DNA of 64,000 nucleotides from Atrina japonica (Eukaryota; Mollusca; Bivalvia; Pterioida; Pinnidae): NCBI GenBank assembly GCA_030159075.1, contig BROG01000519.1, positions 248,001 to 312,000 of the forward strand, read 5' to 3'. Shown piece by piece: positions 12,017 to 25,540 of this stretch (position 1 is its first letter; each line of letters starts with the position of its first letter). The notes under the pieces were generated by a model. It saw only the letters and a program-made list of their open reading frames with translations, ran no database searches and was not told where the DNA came from. The position numbers and the translations under genes were made by a program.

Positions 12017-12879
12017 GTAGACACGGGTAATGTCCCTTTAAATTGTACCGTTGATGAAGTTAGCAATATTCTGGGACACGTTTGAAGTCGTAAGTTATTT
12101 GGTCTTAAAATAAACAAAGGAATACTAACCCAGGCCGAGTCTTAATGTACATTTGCATACTTTCGAATAGAATTTTGAAAATTTATTAATACTTTTACCT
12201 GCTCCGTTTACAAAGACAAACTATGACACATACAAAAATAGAAACTTAGGTCTACGCACGGCTTCTGAGTAGTCATAAAGACCTGACCTAAACTGGTCGT
12301 AAGTTCCGAGTCTTAATTCTTTGTAAAACCCTGGTTATAAATCGCTGACCAGACATACTTTCCTCGGCTCGGCTTCCCTTCTTATTTAATACTTTGTATT
12401 TGCATCTCGTGAGCTTTGCGTCGCGAAATAAGTTTGTCTTGGGGACAATCACAATGCAGTTTTCCTTATACGCATTCAATAACTGTATATTGCTAAACAC
12501 ATGTTTTTATCATAACAGGTAAACAAGTTAATTATCAATACAAAATAACCATATTGACACAAAGTAGGGTTACTGACCAGACGTTAAAAAACTAACGTAT
12601 TGTTCCATGTCTAAACATGACAGGTATAAAAGTACTCTCTTATAAATTGTTGTCAAAACGTATTTAAGCCCACCTACCGGTAAATTGGGTGGGGAACAAT
12701 AGTCAGCCAGCTAAGGGTTTGGTAAAAATTTTGTAATTACTCCCCATTCACTTAATGGTTTCACGAGTAGGGGACATGTATTGTATTAGCAATACTCTTA
12801 GAATGCTTAAATTATTTTCTTATCAGTTTATAGTTTCATTATGGCGGGGAGACGTTGATTTTGCTATTTTTTATGTTCG

Positions 12880-13860
12880 GCTATTACTTTCAAATCCTTG
12901 TTTGGAATACACTAAAACATTAATGTTATTGGTCACGACCTTGACCCTTTTTCATATCTTCGAGGTCATGGTCACCACAAAAAATGTGCGACCTATAACT
13001 ATCAAATCGTTGCTTGTAATACATCACACTTTAATATGATATTGGTCATATCCCAATATGATTAAAAACTGATATCCCACCTCTCCCCTCTCTGACATGA
13101 CGCGTACGGGGTCAAACGAAATCCGCTATTATCTCACATATAAATGACCCCTTAGTTGTGTCATGTCCGTCCAATGGAAATGCGACTTAAAAAATCTTGA
13201 AAGTTTATCGAATACTAAAGGAATGTGCACATTTTAAACATTATAAACATCATTGAAAACACACAATACGGAAGTAAAGAATTCTTTTCATAACCATGGA
13301 TACGATCGGATCATCAAAGATACATGTACTCGGCAGGCTGATGATTTTTATTAATGAATTAGTTACATCTCTTACATCCCTTTGTCATTCGATAAATTTC
13401 AAGATTTTGTAAGTCGACATATCAGAAAACGGAAGCTGTGAGAGATCGGGTTTTAATTAGGTTGTCCAGGACCTTGACCCTGGGTTATATCTTCAAGGTC
13501 ACATATTGACTCATGGTCACAAAAATGTCCTGGCTATACATTTCCAATATTTGATTGGAATGTATTCATACTTTATGATTGCTGTGAATGAATTTAAATG
13601 TTAATTTGTTATTGGTAATTATCTAAAGGTGTGTCAAAGTCATGTCTCTGTATTATATCAGCAAGGCCAAGCTCACAGTGACGCATGTCACAAAACCATG
13701 TCTAGGCTATAAATGTCCAATCTTTGCTTGGGATGCATTCAAACTTTAATGTTATTGGTCATAACCTACAGGTATGTCTTGGCCTTGACCCTGGGCATTT
13801 CATTAAGGTAATGTCATATTGCACCCCTAGACTGAGGATAGATATGTTTCTGTTACAAAA
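12880..13860. repeat. Diverged repeat array with 'accttgaccctgg' core
   Basis: Successive units near 12880-13040, 13465-13580, 13620-13720 and 13720-13830 share 'tttgcttggaatgcattcaa', 'ctttaatgttattggtcat', 'ccttgaccctgggnatatc' and 'aaggtcannntca'. The units are diverged and partly missing. The rest of 10.6-16 kb holds no gene I can support. Confidence 0.6.
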
Positions 13861-15140
13861 CAACATCTAGTTTGGCCTGGATTTGACACTAGATGCCAAG
13901 CAAATATACTTAGTAGGCAGATGTGTTTTCCTGTATGAGATTTTAATGTGTGTATAACACTGTCAAACCTGTCTATAAAGGCAACTGAAGGTAACAGGCA
14001 AAACTAGATGTTATAGACAGGTGACCTTTACAAAAAGGTTTATTCATTATGAAACGTTAACAAAGCATATGTTTGAATTGCCTTCATAAGCAGGTGCCCG
14101 ATATACAGAAGTGGTATTTAATGCATTGACTGTATATCGAAACTGTCCCGAATACCCCCTGGTTGCTAAAACCCTATAAAACATTGGAAAATATATTTAC
14201 GTGTAATTGATTATATATTTAACCTGAAGAAATTTGCTATTTTTGGGAAATTAAAGACACATTTTTGTCACCACACGTAAACACGTATTTATATATACTT
14301 TATACATGGAAATTTTCACCCCTGTTTTCTTTTCGCCCTCATTGTCAGTGGGCGAATTTTATACTGTGCGAATTCAAAATGGTAAATTCATCTATTTTTA
14401 ATAATAAAAGTCTGGATGAATTTAAAACGGGGCGAAGCCGTTTGCGACTGCATTAGGGCGAAAATAACACGGGACGAAAATAACCCTATATACAGACATA
14501 CAGACAGACAGACACAAACACACACACACATACACACACATGTATATATATTATAGTCTAGAATGTATTGAATGGTTACTTATATGCATGTATTGTAGGG
14601 AATACTACATCTGGCTAACTATTGTGGTATGTCCATAGTTAATGGTCTGTATCGTGTAGCAAACGTATCGCTTATTGTTAATGTTTTTACTGTCTCGTAA
14701 CTGTGAAGAATGCGTGAACTAATCTGTCGATCAACCTCTGACATGTCAATACATCAAGGCAAGACCGAAGTTATATTTGTTGATCGGATTTTGAGAGATG
14801 GAGATAGAAGTGATGATTGTCTATCTAACTCATTCCGTCCGTCCATCCATGCATCCATATATCTATCTATCTTTGTCTAGTTACCGTATACCTGGTATTT
14901 TCGTTTCGGATTATTTTCGCCTTTTTAAGACAGAAAACATTTTCATTCCGTCAAATATTAGTCCTTAACCACCGTATTCTCATGGATGATATGTCCATGC
15001 CAATGCTTCAATCATTTAACGGGAACATTTCGCTTTCATATAAAATTCGCCTCCCCAACTAAGTGCTAAAATGGTAAAAAATAAACGGGAGAGAAATTTC
15101 AAAACTATGTTAGTATAGAAAACCTTTTTATTCTTCAAGA

Positions 15141-15255
15141 TATTTACTCTTCTATGGTACCTGATCCCATCTCTGAATTTTCAGATGTCCCTGTTTGTCC
15201 TATGCTCACTAGATTTGTTTTTCTTTCCTTGTCCTTCTAACAATAAATACTCTGA
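15141..15255 (+). repeat. Dispersed repeat D, copy
   Basis: Contains 'acctgatcccatctctgaat' and 'tcagatgtccctgtttgtcc'. It belongs to the family best seen at 20140-20345. Confidence 0.65.
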
Positions 15256-16061
15256 TTTTTATATTTGTTTGTTCATGCACTTACCTTTTCGGGACATGTA
15301 TTTATTACTGAATCGTTAATTGAAAATAAGATTGTATGTATGTCTAGGAAAGACATTGAAAAACGTAAAAAAAATAATAAATGTGGTGTGGCCTATATTT
15401 GCATTGTTTACAATGCATTTGGTGAAAGAAATCTGGGCGAAAATTATAAAAACAGAATTATTTGACAAAACAAGGATAAATAAAGATGTTATATAAATAC
15501 GTTATGTTTATACGAGGTATGTTGAATTTTATAAGTATAATTTGATGCATTACTTAATTTCAAAAATAACTCGGAAAGATTATTCCAGGAGCATTTATTT
15601 CTGTATTTGTATTAAATCAAAGTACTATTATTACCAGTAAACAGTGATATAATATTTTACCGTAAATTAATTGGGGAAAATGTATTATTTCATCGAGGAA
15701 TGTAAAACGATAGTATACAAAATTCAAATAACAAATGTGTTGCTCTTGGTAACAATCTGGCTTTTTAAAAAAATTCTTACATATTTATTATTTCATATTT
15801 TCGCCCCGTGTTCCCTATTGCAAAGTGGACTTTTGCCTAATCATCATTTCAGGTTATCGGAGTTGAATAAGTGTATTAAAATAATAATTCCATCAAAAGT
15901 TTTATCCACGATTTCTACGTTAATTTTACTGCTAATTTTGTATTACATATGTTAAATAATAAAAATGTTTCTGAAAATATTATCGTCCCCGACTGTCTGT
16001 CTTTGTTGATCTTTACTAACACACGTCCTATGTTACAATTCATATATTATTTTCTTTTTAG

Positions 16062-17014
16062 ATGACACCGACTTTTACATCATTCTGTCTTCTGGTAATG
16101 TTTTCCGAACACTTTTTCACCACCGCATTACAGTTCTACAAACCGGAATGTAATCAAGGTGTTAGTTTTTGTCCGATAAGTAGAATGTTTATCAAGCTTG
16201 ATACTCGGAGAGAAAGAAAAGTGGATACAAAAGAAAGTGTGTGTAAGTAGCCATGATCATGCAGTATTACTTTAAACACTGATATTTTGAAATAAACATT
16301 TCTTTTGGCAATTGATTTTCGACGAGAGTGGCATGATCACAGGTGCTCTGGCTTCTTGGCACGTGGTCCAATTTCGCAATGGATTGTTTTTCGTGTTGAG
16401 ACTGTTGTTGTTTACTCATTTGTCGTATTATAATGAACGTACAGTTTCTAATATCCATCTTTACTTCTTCATTATAATTCCATAAGAACACGATTGTCAT
16501 GACATGATTGTCAGTCTACCCAAGTGTTACAAATACATATACTGACATATAATTGAAAATAGCTATTTTTGTTTTGCTTCATGAGGGCAAATGTTTGCAA
16601 ATGCATTGAACAAGATAATGCAAATTGTTAAAATTTCTCTAGACTTTGGGTCAGCTGGTCTTAGTCAGGAGAAATTACTATATATACATATTCATAATAT
16701 TGAAAAATATTTATTTCACATATGTATCCGAATAATGGGCTCCTGGAGATTGTCATGTGTCCGAAAGTCTAGAGAAAAATAGATAATACACCATAGTTAT
16801 ATACATGTATTTACATCCCCTTAGAGATAACTACAAAAACGATTAGTATAATGAGAATTATTTTCAGGTAAGCAGGAATATCATTGATTATATCATACCA
16901 TATATTTTGACTTTGCTTTAAAAATATGCAGCAGAAATAGGTAAGTTATCACGCAATTATTATCAGTATCGTAGGTATTACAATATACAACTGTTGTCAT
17001 GGATTACATACTTA

Positions 17015-17091
<77 letters not shown>

Positions 17092-17275
17092 TTATTTCAT
17101 TTTTGCAATAACAGTTAACCAATCATTTTTATATCCAGGTGTGAATGGAGACCAGACATCTAGAAAGATGGTAACTGAATGGACCATGTTCTTATCAAAG
17201 GAATTAGCCAAGACGTTTCTGTACGACAAAATTTATAACCCAAATTTACCAAGAAAGCTAATGAAAAGGCTATGA
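16062..17275 (+). CDS. Putative small secreted protein, two exons, 105 aa, unrecognised
   Basis: Exon 1 (16062-16242) follows a strong acceptor (ttattttctttttag) and opens exactly with ATG; it ends at a consensus donor gtaagt. Exon 2 (17139-17275) follows ttatatccag and ends at TGA. The phase-1 junction rebuilds a Cys codon (TGT), giving 105 residues. The N-terminus MTPTFTSFCLLVMFSEHFF looks like a signal peptide. It is followed by PECNQGVSFCPIS and a basic stretch DTRRERKVD; the C-terminus is helical-looking (WTMFLSKELAKTF) and ends NLPRKLMKRL. No family is recognised. Since the ATG sits at the first base after an acceptor, a 5' UTR exon or further coding exons may lie upstream. A possible 9-base exon lies at 16932-16940. 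A hormone-, neuropeptide- or immune-type secreted factor is conceivable but unproven. Confidence 0.55.
17016..17084. repeat. (CA)n microsatellite
   Basis: About 34 uninterrupted CA units, ending in a short (TA) run. It lies in the intron of the small secreted-protein gene, 55 bases before its second exon. Confidence 0.98.
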
Positions 17276-18000
17276 TAAAACGAAGGAAAATATTATTGGT
17301 AGTGTCAAAGAAATTGTGACTATAGTAATGTGATTTTTTGATCACGTGACTCAGATTTGGAAGTAAAAAGTACTTCAAAACATGAGATTGTACAAAATTA
17401 ACACTATAATTTGGTAACTGACATTTAATTTTACGATAACAATCTGGATACTAATTCACCTAAAGTGAAGCTTATTGTATCAGTAACGTCATCACCCTTC
17501 CCCGTCGTAAGTAGTCTGTTCACTACAATACGACTTTATACAAACAAAGGTTGCAAATTTCGGCCAGCTTTACTTAGACGCATCTTCTGAAGAAAGGGCT
17601 TATTCATTACAACTGGAATATGACCGGTACCATAGGGTTTCAAAAGAGTTTTTTTTCGAGGCTTCAACACTGAAAAATACGAGATTCCTGGAAATCCAGT
17701 GGTGTTATCAGGTGCTATGGAAGATTAAGCTTACTTCTATAGACCAGTCACGTGTGTGTCTGTAGTCAAATTCAAATCTAGACAAAAGGGGGGTAATCCT
17801 CATCCCGATATAGAGGATTCAACAACCGCTTTCGAACAGGTTACTTAAAATGTCAGTTAAACATTGACTGTAAAAATAGGCATATAAATACATGTATAGT
17901 ATATGTTTTAAAGGTGCATCAGCTTTGTTTAGCAAAATTAATTTCGATTATTTTCCACATTTACTACTTTTATTTTATGTACAATAACAAATAAGAGTTA

Positions 18001-18205
18001 TACACTGGTATACGAATCTTATATTTCTAAATATTTTGTGAAAATAAGGTCAAATACAGTTGAGTTAATCAATTGCCAGTCAATAATTGCCAAACTGGGT
18101 TTCTCAAGCAATATTTACAAAATAAATAGGATATTAGTCATTGTTAAGCCTGTATATATCTGTTTTTTGTCATCGTGTATCAATATAAAACATCTCAGAT
18201 ACCAA
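18001..18205 (+). repeat. Dispersed repeat F, copy
   Basis: Shares 'atacgaatcttatatt', 'ttgtgaaaataaggtca', 'aattgccaaactgggtttct' and 'gtatatatctgtt' with copies at 44690, 56700, 61845 and 11905. Confidence 0.65.
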
Positions 18206-18310
18206 AGTATAAATCTTTAGGATGTCCAGGACACGGATACAAATCCCACAAAATCCGGACAAACACGGAACTCTGGAAACCAAAAGGTAGGATCAGGTGC
18301 CACAAAGTAG
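18188..18310 (-). repeat. Dispersed repeat D, reverse copy
   Basis: Reverse complement of the 3' half of 20140-20345: 'agataccaaagtataaatct', 'ggatgtccaggacacggata', 'acaaacacggaactctggaa'. It directly abuts repeat F. Confidence 0.75.
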
Positions 18311-18489
18311 TCTGAGTAGTAAAATGAAAGAAAATATTTTTAAAAAATAGATACTTTCCCTTTAAATCATTGGTAAATAACACAATTTCGATTAAAACAA
18401 CAAATTCTTTGAAAGTCGGCTACTGCTTTTGATAATTTTATGTGTTATAAACACATGTTGCTATTTTATAAAATACTAGTACGCTTTGC

Positions 18490-18772
18490 ATAACATTGTA
18501 CCGCCTGCATTAGTCCAGTGGCAAGAGCGTCCGATTCACAAGTAAAACGGCCCAGTTTTGATTCATTTTACCGATCATGTCTAAGATTTTAAGTTGTGAC
18601 TATTCCATTGTCAACTTAAATCCGAGGTCAAAAGGCACATAAAACAACCCAAACGGCTTTGGCGACAGTTCATAACAGAGGTCAATATCTGAGGTACTTC
18701 ACCTAAAGTTGATAAATATTCTCAGTATAAATTAAAATTTATAGGTGGATTGTAAAACAACAACAAAAATCG
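18490..18772 (+). repeat. SINE family A, complete-looking copy
   Basis: tRNA-like head (cattagtccagtggcaagag and cagttttgattcatt), family body ('aggtacttcacctaaagttg') and a gtaaaacaacaacaaaaat tail. Confidence 0.75.
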
Positions 18773-19639
18773 GTAATTTATATCTATTTATAATACACTT
18801 AAGTGCTCCCTCAAGTCCGCACGAAGTTATATTCAAAGTAATTAACCACAAAAAATGTGAATAAAATGACATCAATAATCTTTGTTTTATGATTTTATTG
18901 TGACAAAATTTCAGTCATGTGGTGGCGTCGAAAGTTATGGATAGAAAATTGTAGTTAAAATATATTTCTGGTCATCTCTACGTTTCTGAAATGAATTAGA
19001 TTTTAAACTTGGACTATATTTTCAGACTCTTTGACGGATGGCAATAAGTACTTTGTTAGTAAATCAAAGCTGTAGGCGACGGAAGGTTTAATTTAGAAAG
19101 GACAATGCCTAAAGATAGACACGGAGTGGAAATGAGATGCGGAAAATGTAAATAACGGATTATTTGACGACGGTGACAGATGAGCCCACTGCAAAATCAG
19201 TATAATAGTTAAAATGAATAAAATGTTGAATCGTCATTGACATTTAAATATCGCATGAATTATTCATAATTGGTATAATTATCAGAGATTTTATCTCAAT
19301 TTTCTAATTCACATACCTGTCGTATATTTCTCTCTTGATAATGTTACTGAACTTATTGAATAAATAAAATATTTTATACATGTATGTAAAACCGGGTTCT
19401 CGACTCTATTGACTGTCACCATATAAACTGTTGAGTATGGCAAAAACTCCATTCAAATCGAATCAAATCAAACCAATTTAACAAGATATATTTGAGAAAA
19501 TCACGATGATTTTAAAGTCTCGCAACTCTGGCAAATATTGCTGTGAACAAACTCACTTAAAATCTCATTAAACTGACTTATGTTTTGACATGTGTAATTA
19601 CAATATTCATGTTAGTACCTGTTTCGGAAGTAAAAATGT

Positions 19640-19850
19640 ACCATTGGATAATCGAACCTCCAAGTCCATTAGAATACGACAAATTAGATATATAAATGGT
19701 CCCAACATGAAGAACTATTGTGAATCACAAATGGGATAGGCCCAGGTGTCCGGAAGGCGTCGGCGTCGGCTTCCTCTACTAGCATACCACACCAGTTGCA
19801 ATGGTGTTACATGGAAACCTCTCGAGTTTTTTGAAAATGTCAAGTTCCGT
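19640..19850 (+). repeat. Dispersed repeat E, copy
   Basis: 'cctccaagtccattagaata', 'cgacaaattagatata', 'ccaggtgtccggaaggcgtc' and 'cttcctctactagcat'. Other copies lie at 28560, 49858, 53395 and 57146. Confidence 0.7.
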
Positions 19851-20139
19851 GAAAATTTCATCATTTCCACATTTTAGTAGTAACATCCCACAGTCACCCG
19901 CATATGGAGTTTATATTTCACAAATGATCCGATATGCCAGGGCGTGTTCAACATATGAACATTTCATATACAGATGTAAACTACTCACTGACAAATTATT
20001 GACACAGGGACATCGCAAACCGCATTTGATGTCAACGGTCGGTATAGTAGTCTTGTTTGCGATTACTCTGTTTCACTTGGTGAAATATTGAGTTGCTTTT
20101 TCGTTGGCGGTTGTAGAGACGTCTGTACCAATTGTGACG

Positions 20140-20345
20140 AGGATTCGTTCCTCACGTGTTTTATTTGGACTTGACTGTGGACTCACGGCGGATGTGACCG
20201 GTCGACAGGGGATGCTTACTCCTCCATGTCACCTGATCCCACCTCTTGGTTTCCAGAAGTCCGTGTTTGTCCATTTTTACCGGATTTTTATCTGTGTCCT
20301 GGACATCCTAAAGATTTATACTTTGGTATCTGAGATGTTTTATAT
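20140..20345 (+). repeat. Dispersed repeat D, best copy
   Basis: 'gactgtggactcacggcgga', 'tgtgaccggtcgacagggga', 'tgcttactcctccatgtcac', 'ctgatcccacctcttggttt', 'ccagaagtccgtgtttgtcc'. It closely resembles a very abundant repeat I remember from oyster sequences. At least ten full or partial copies are in this window. Confidence 0.8.
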
Positions 20346-21529
20346 TAACTTCAGATATATATGGTGAAAGGGAGTTACTGTATATGCTCCAGAATACTAT
20401 CTAACATTCATGAGAGCGGGGCTTCATATTGTTTAACAAGATCCCCGTATCGACCATAAAACTTCCTTAGTGACGATTTCAAGCGTTCCACAACATACCG
20501 TAACCCTGTGTGAGAAGTGTTTTGGCGATTCGTTTGGGTCTCAGAACAAAACATTCATTTGAGGAGCATGCCCTGGCATAACGCATAAGTTGTGAAATGA
20601 AAACGTCATAGGCACGAATATTACTACTTAGGAACGGGAAGTTCGTGATATTGATATTGAAATCGATATGTTTGTCAAAAAGGGAAGTGTTAAGTTGGAC
20701 AAACTGAAAATTTGTTACTGAATAAGTAAACTTGCTTCATAACTATTTTTCCCAAATGAATTAAGGGACCGTTTTATCGCATGAAATTAAATCATATAAC
20801 TGAAATACATAAACATGTCATTTTATCTATGTTCTATTGAATAATACCTATTAAAGCGAATTTCAAATACGCTAAATCGTGACGACATGCTTAAAATTCT
20901 AAAAATGAAAATATCATTTACGAAGCAATTTAAGAAACAATTCTCTAATTATAATTACTTACGTCTTCATGCAATTGATTTTACCGATATTAAAGAAACG
21001 TTTTTATTTAATCGTTCAATCTTTAATTGACATTAACACCATTATGAAATAATTTATACAACATAGGAAATCGTCACAGATTTTAATAGTTTTATGACAA
21101 TCAACTCACGATGCATGTGTAAAACAAAAATGAAATACAATTTTAACTGATCAATCATCGATCACGTGAGGAAACGTCAGGACAGATGAATGCAGAGTGT
21201 ATGATCAATGTACAGGTAGCTTAATGTGCAGTATTATATATCGAGAAGACATATATGAATTACATAACACAAGAGAATTTATTTTTCAACGTACCTTCCT
21301 TGATAATACCAGTGATGCTATTTATTCAAGTTAAAAATCATTGGTCGACTGACATTTGAGACCAGGTGATCAAACACTGTCACATATTGTATAATTGATT
21401 TTTATGGTATTGTCTATATTTTAAGTAGAGTTACCACACCCTCCAAAAATGTAGAAAATGTTTAAAAATAGATGAAGATCTGTTATCGGACAAAGCAATG
21501 GGACATATTCAATGCCGGGGCACGTTTTA

Positions 21530-21656
21530 CGAAAGGTCCTAAGTCCTAAATCCTAACTATTAGTCCTAAATACCATGGCAACGCATTACTGATTGGTCAG
21601 TCCCATGACAATTAGGACTAAGACTTAAGATTTAGGACTTAAGACTTTTTGTAAAA
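21530..21656. mobile_element. Hairpin MITE-like element (TCCTAAGTCCTAAATC arms)
   Basis: The left arm 'ttttacgaaaggtcctaagt' 'cctaaatcctaa' is mirrored by the right arm 'ttaagatttaggacttaaga' 'ctttttgtaaaac'. The element is about 125 bp with a loop 'ggcaacgcattactgattgg'. No coding capacity. Confidence 0.75.
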
Positions 21657-21709
21657 CCAATCCCTGTACTGTACTTGGGATTAATTCATTACTTAATACT
21701 TTGCCTTAT

Positions 21710-21816
<107 letters not shown>

Positions 21817-22599
21817 CGTGTTGAATAAAATGTTTCGATTTTGATGTAGACATTTTATAACCATTTTAGGAGCAGTTTAAGAGACAATATAAAAATCAAT
21901 CTCGGGAACACATGGCAAACACATATCTGTGAAAACCCAGAACTTGTAAAGGGGTAAAGAAGGGATTGGAGTAGAAAACGGCAAATTTAGACAGATCCTT
22001 CACAAGTATATACACAGTATCATAAGTCTAGCTTTATGCATCCGGTAGTGAATCAAATCGTGCTACATAGAGTTGCTAAACTTTTAAAAATATACTTAAA
22101 TAGAAATTAGTTGACTTCATTTATATAATATGTCTGGTATGACCTCGTAAATCATCTTTTTATCTTTTAGTTCACATTGGTGTGATTCATCAAATTAATG
22201 AATAATTAAATATCAAATTGACAACACAAATTAACATTATATGTATACTAACGAGTTCATGTCAATTTCTCCTCCACGACAAGAATCAAATGTAAATATA
22301 TACTTCTTACTGTTGCTTATTATTAAAGATGGGAATGTGATACAATATTTATTTGTACAATTTACAATAAATTGTAATATCTTGAAGAAACAAAGAAAGA
22401 AAACATTGATAGTATATATTTCAAATTTGCCTAAATGAAGTATTTAATTGCAAAATTTTGCAAAAATATGGTTTTACTATAAATTTGTTAATTATTCAGC
22501 TTTGATACCATGTAACGTATACAGATATTTTCGTCTTTCACTTGATATAGGCCAAGGGGCCAAAAGTTTGTGAATTTAAAGTGTGTTTACTGTATTCCT

Positions 22600-23035
22600 A
22601 ATTTCAGCATGATTTTGAGACTTTTCAGCATTTTCCAAATTCAATATGATTCTCAGACTTTTCGGCATATTCCTAATACATTATGATTTTCAGACTTTTC
22701 GGCGTATTACTAATTAATTATGATTTTCGGAATTTTCGCCGTATTCCTAATTAATTGTGATTTTCAGACTTTTCGGCGTTTTCCTAATTCGTGATTCTCT
22801 GACTTTTCGGCGTTTAACCCAATTAATTATAATTTTCAGACTTTACGGCGTTTTCCTAATTCATTATGATTTTCAGACTTTTGGCGTTTTCCTAATTCAT
22901 TATGGTTTTCAGTCGTTTCGGCAATTTTCTAATTCATCATAAATTCTCAGACTTTTGGGTGTTTGCCTAATTAGGTAATATGATTTTCAGACTTTTCGGA
23001 GATTTCCTAATTCATTATAATTCTCCGACTTTTCG
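22600..23035. repeat. Minisatellite, about 37-bp period
   Basis: Roughly a dozen diverged units of 'attatgattttcagactttt' 'cggcgttttcctaattc'. Units vary in length and sequence, suggesting an old array. Confidence 0.85.
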
Positions 23036-23385
23036 TCTAATGATATTATTTACGTCTACATAGTCATGATAAACAAATAAAAAATAAACAAAAATTTATA
23101 AAACATAAATTAACACGAAAATCAAATTTTGACCCATCACACATCCAATACGTGAAAGAGTACAGCTGATTTGTAACATTTGGAATATGAGGACAAATAG
23201 CTATTATATCGTGCAATAACTCATTACACAGTACTTCAGGTACGTCTAAAAGAATCAAATATAGTTCAAAGAGAGACCTTTTGGCACGGTAACGGAAGAA
23301 TGGTTTTAACACGAATCATCTGTTGATTGACTTAATTAATTAATTGCCGATGAAATTTGCACCACAATAAGTTCACTCACGTGTG

Positions 23386-23544
<159 letters not shown>

Positions 23545-23624
23545 TCTACTAGATATGGCGATCTTTTTTATATGAGATACTATCGGATTCGCCATCCACG
23601 TGCGTAGGATTTCATACATAAATT

Positions 23625-23757
23625 TGTCTATGGACCCGTGGCGTGTGTGACCGATCAATAGGGGATCCTGAATCCTCCGATCCCACCACTGCGCTTTGTA
23701 TATTTGCCTCCTGGATATTCTGAAGACTACTACGTTGGTGATTTTGGATATGTTATG
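23625..23757 (+). repeat. Dispersed repeat D, copy
   Basis: 'gtgtgaccgatcaatagggg', 'gatcctgaatcctccgatcc' and 'ctcctggatattctgaagac' follow the order of repeat D. Confidence 0.65.
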
Positions 23758-23862
23758 TAATTATATAATTTTTTCTACATTATAATACAATGTACAGAAA
23801 ATAGAGAAAAAAATTAGTAGTACCACTGAAAAAATAAGATCAACTTAAAACTATGGTCAAAG

Positions 23863-24085
23863 CAGTGGGCTTCCGTAGACTAGTGATTCGAATATCGCAC
23901 TTTAAACTATGAAGTTTCACACTTCTAAGTGATTTTTGTGAGAAAGTTTGCCAGTTTACTTGCGGAAGGCCGATGGTCTCTTCCCGGGTTCATTGCAACC
24001 GGGTTCTCTCCTCCACCATTAAAAACCGGAAACCACCATATAAATGAGAATAATTGTTGAGTGTGGTATAAAATATCACTCAAAA
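23863..24085 (+). repeat. SINE family B, copy
   Basis: 'gtgagaaagtttgccagttt', 'cttgcggaaggccgatggtc', 'ctcttcccgggttcattgca', 'tctctcctccaccatt', 'ttgttgagtgtggtataaaa'. The head is a degenerate tRNA-like 'gcagtgggcttccgtagact'. Confidence 0.8.
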
Positions 24086-24894
24086 TGGTCAAAACATTTA
24101 GAACTGCTACTCGTACTGTGAATATATTTGAATTATTTTCCATCATTGACAGAATTCCAGTTGCATGATAATTCAAATAAAAACACCGTGAGTTCCTTAG
24201 AAATATTTGTCATCACTAATTAAAGATATATATATATATACAACAAGGTGACCATATGACGCAATATATGATACATAACATATTTTCAAACCAAGTGACA
24301 TGGTCATTGTTGATTCACACGTAAACTATTGTCACCAATAATTTTGTATAATTGGCAAGCTATTGTCTCGTAAAGCGGCTGATTGTATTACACAATGACA
24401 TGCTTTTAATGAACAGTTAACTGTCTGTCTTAATTGAAGAATCAAATGCACCGTCTGCGTGGTTTAGAATCTTATTATTTCATCGTAATGATCATAGACG
24501 TGCTTTGGAAATTAAACGAAAATTAAATTAACACGAAATATATGCAAGGGACTATATCAACATTTATATGCAAGTTTTTTTTTCTATTTTTCTATTTTCT
24601 ATGAAGCAACCATTTTCCAAATTGCTTCTAGATAGGCGATTTCAAACCGAAAATTGAATAAATCGAAATTATAATTTTGTTTACATAAGAGGTTTTGTTT
24701 ACATAAGAAATCAAAACGGGAACTCAAAACACTAACGAATAGCTTGAGTGATGTGTATTGGCAAACATTTTGACAAATGTTTACTTGCAGCACAATATAT
24801 CTAATCAGTTTATATAGTGATAAGTGGAAAGCTCTTTTGCGTCTTTTAAATAACACTTTAAATATATACCATAAAACTATAGCTGTAGGTATGT

Positions 24895-24975
24895 TAAAAC
24901 GGACATATCAAATGATAAAAACGATAGATTCTGGCAAGAAGACGTCTTCAGTTTAGTTCGAATGTTTGTTGGATT
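24895..24975 (+). repeat. Dispersed repeat G, copy
   Basis: 'aaaacgatagattctggcaa' 'gaagacgtcttcagtttagt'. Related copies lie at 31185, 36360 (reverse) and 58490. Confidence 0.5.
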
Positions 24976-25540
24976 TGTTATTCCGAGAGAAAAGGGCAAT
25001 GGCAAATACTGCACATAAAATATTGTCAAGATGGTTTAAGATTATAGTAAAACTAATATAACTTGGCGGGTGAAATATTTTAATCCCTTTCTTGACCGGG
25101 ACGAATTTAAAGTTTGGGTAATATATCAAAATTACACTGACAAGAGTAATCGTTCTTACTTTAAACCCTATGTTCTGTTATCCAGTTGGTAATAAAACGC
25201 ATTTCTCGTAAGGTTCAGCAATAACCAACAGTTAGTAGATAATCACAAAGTTTATCCACCAAGTTATGTACATCGAACATTAACCACTGTGAATCCATGT
25301 CATTCTCAGTTTTTTAATTGTTCAGACAACGGCAATATTTAAACGAAATATCACTTTAGTATAGAGTGCTCAGGTGATACCTCAATATATAACATATGGC
25401 TTGTTTATCTATCTGGGAGGGGTACTCAAACAGAAATCAAGAACCTATGTAATACAAAATTTGGCTTATGAAATAACATTCATTTCGTTTACATTGAGGC
25501 AAATTACATGGATATCAGGAATCGCAAATTTTGCGGTCGG

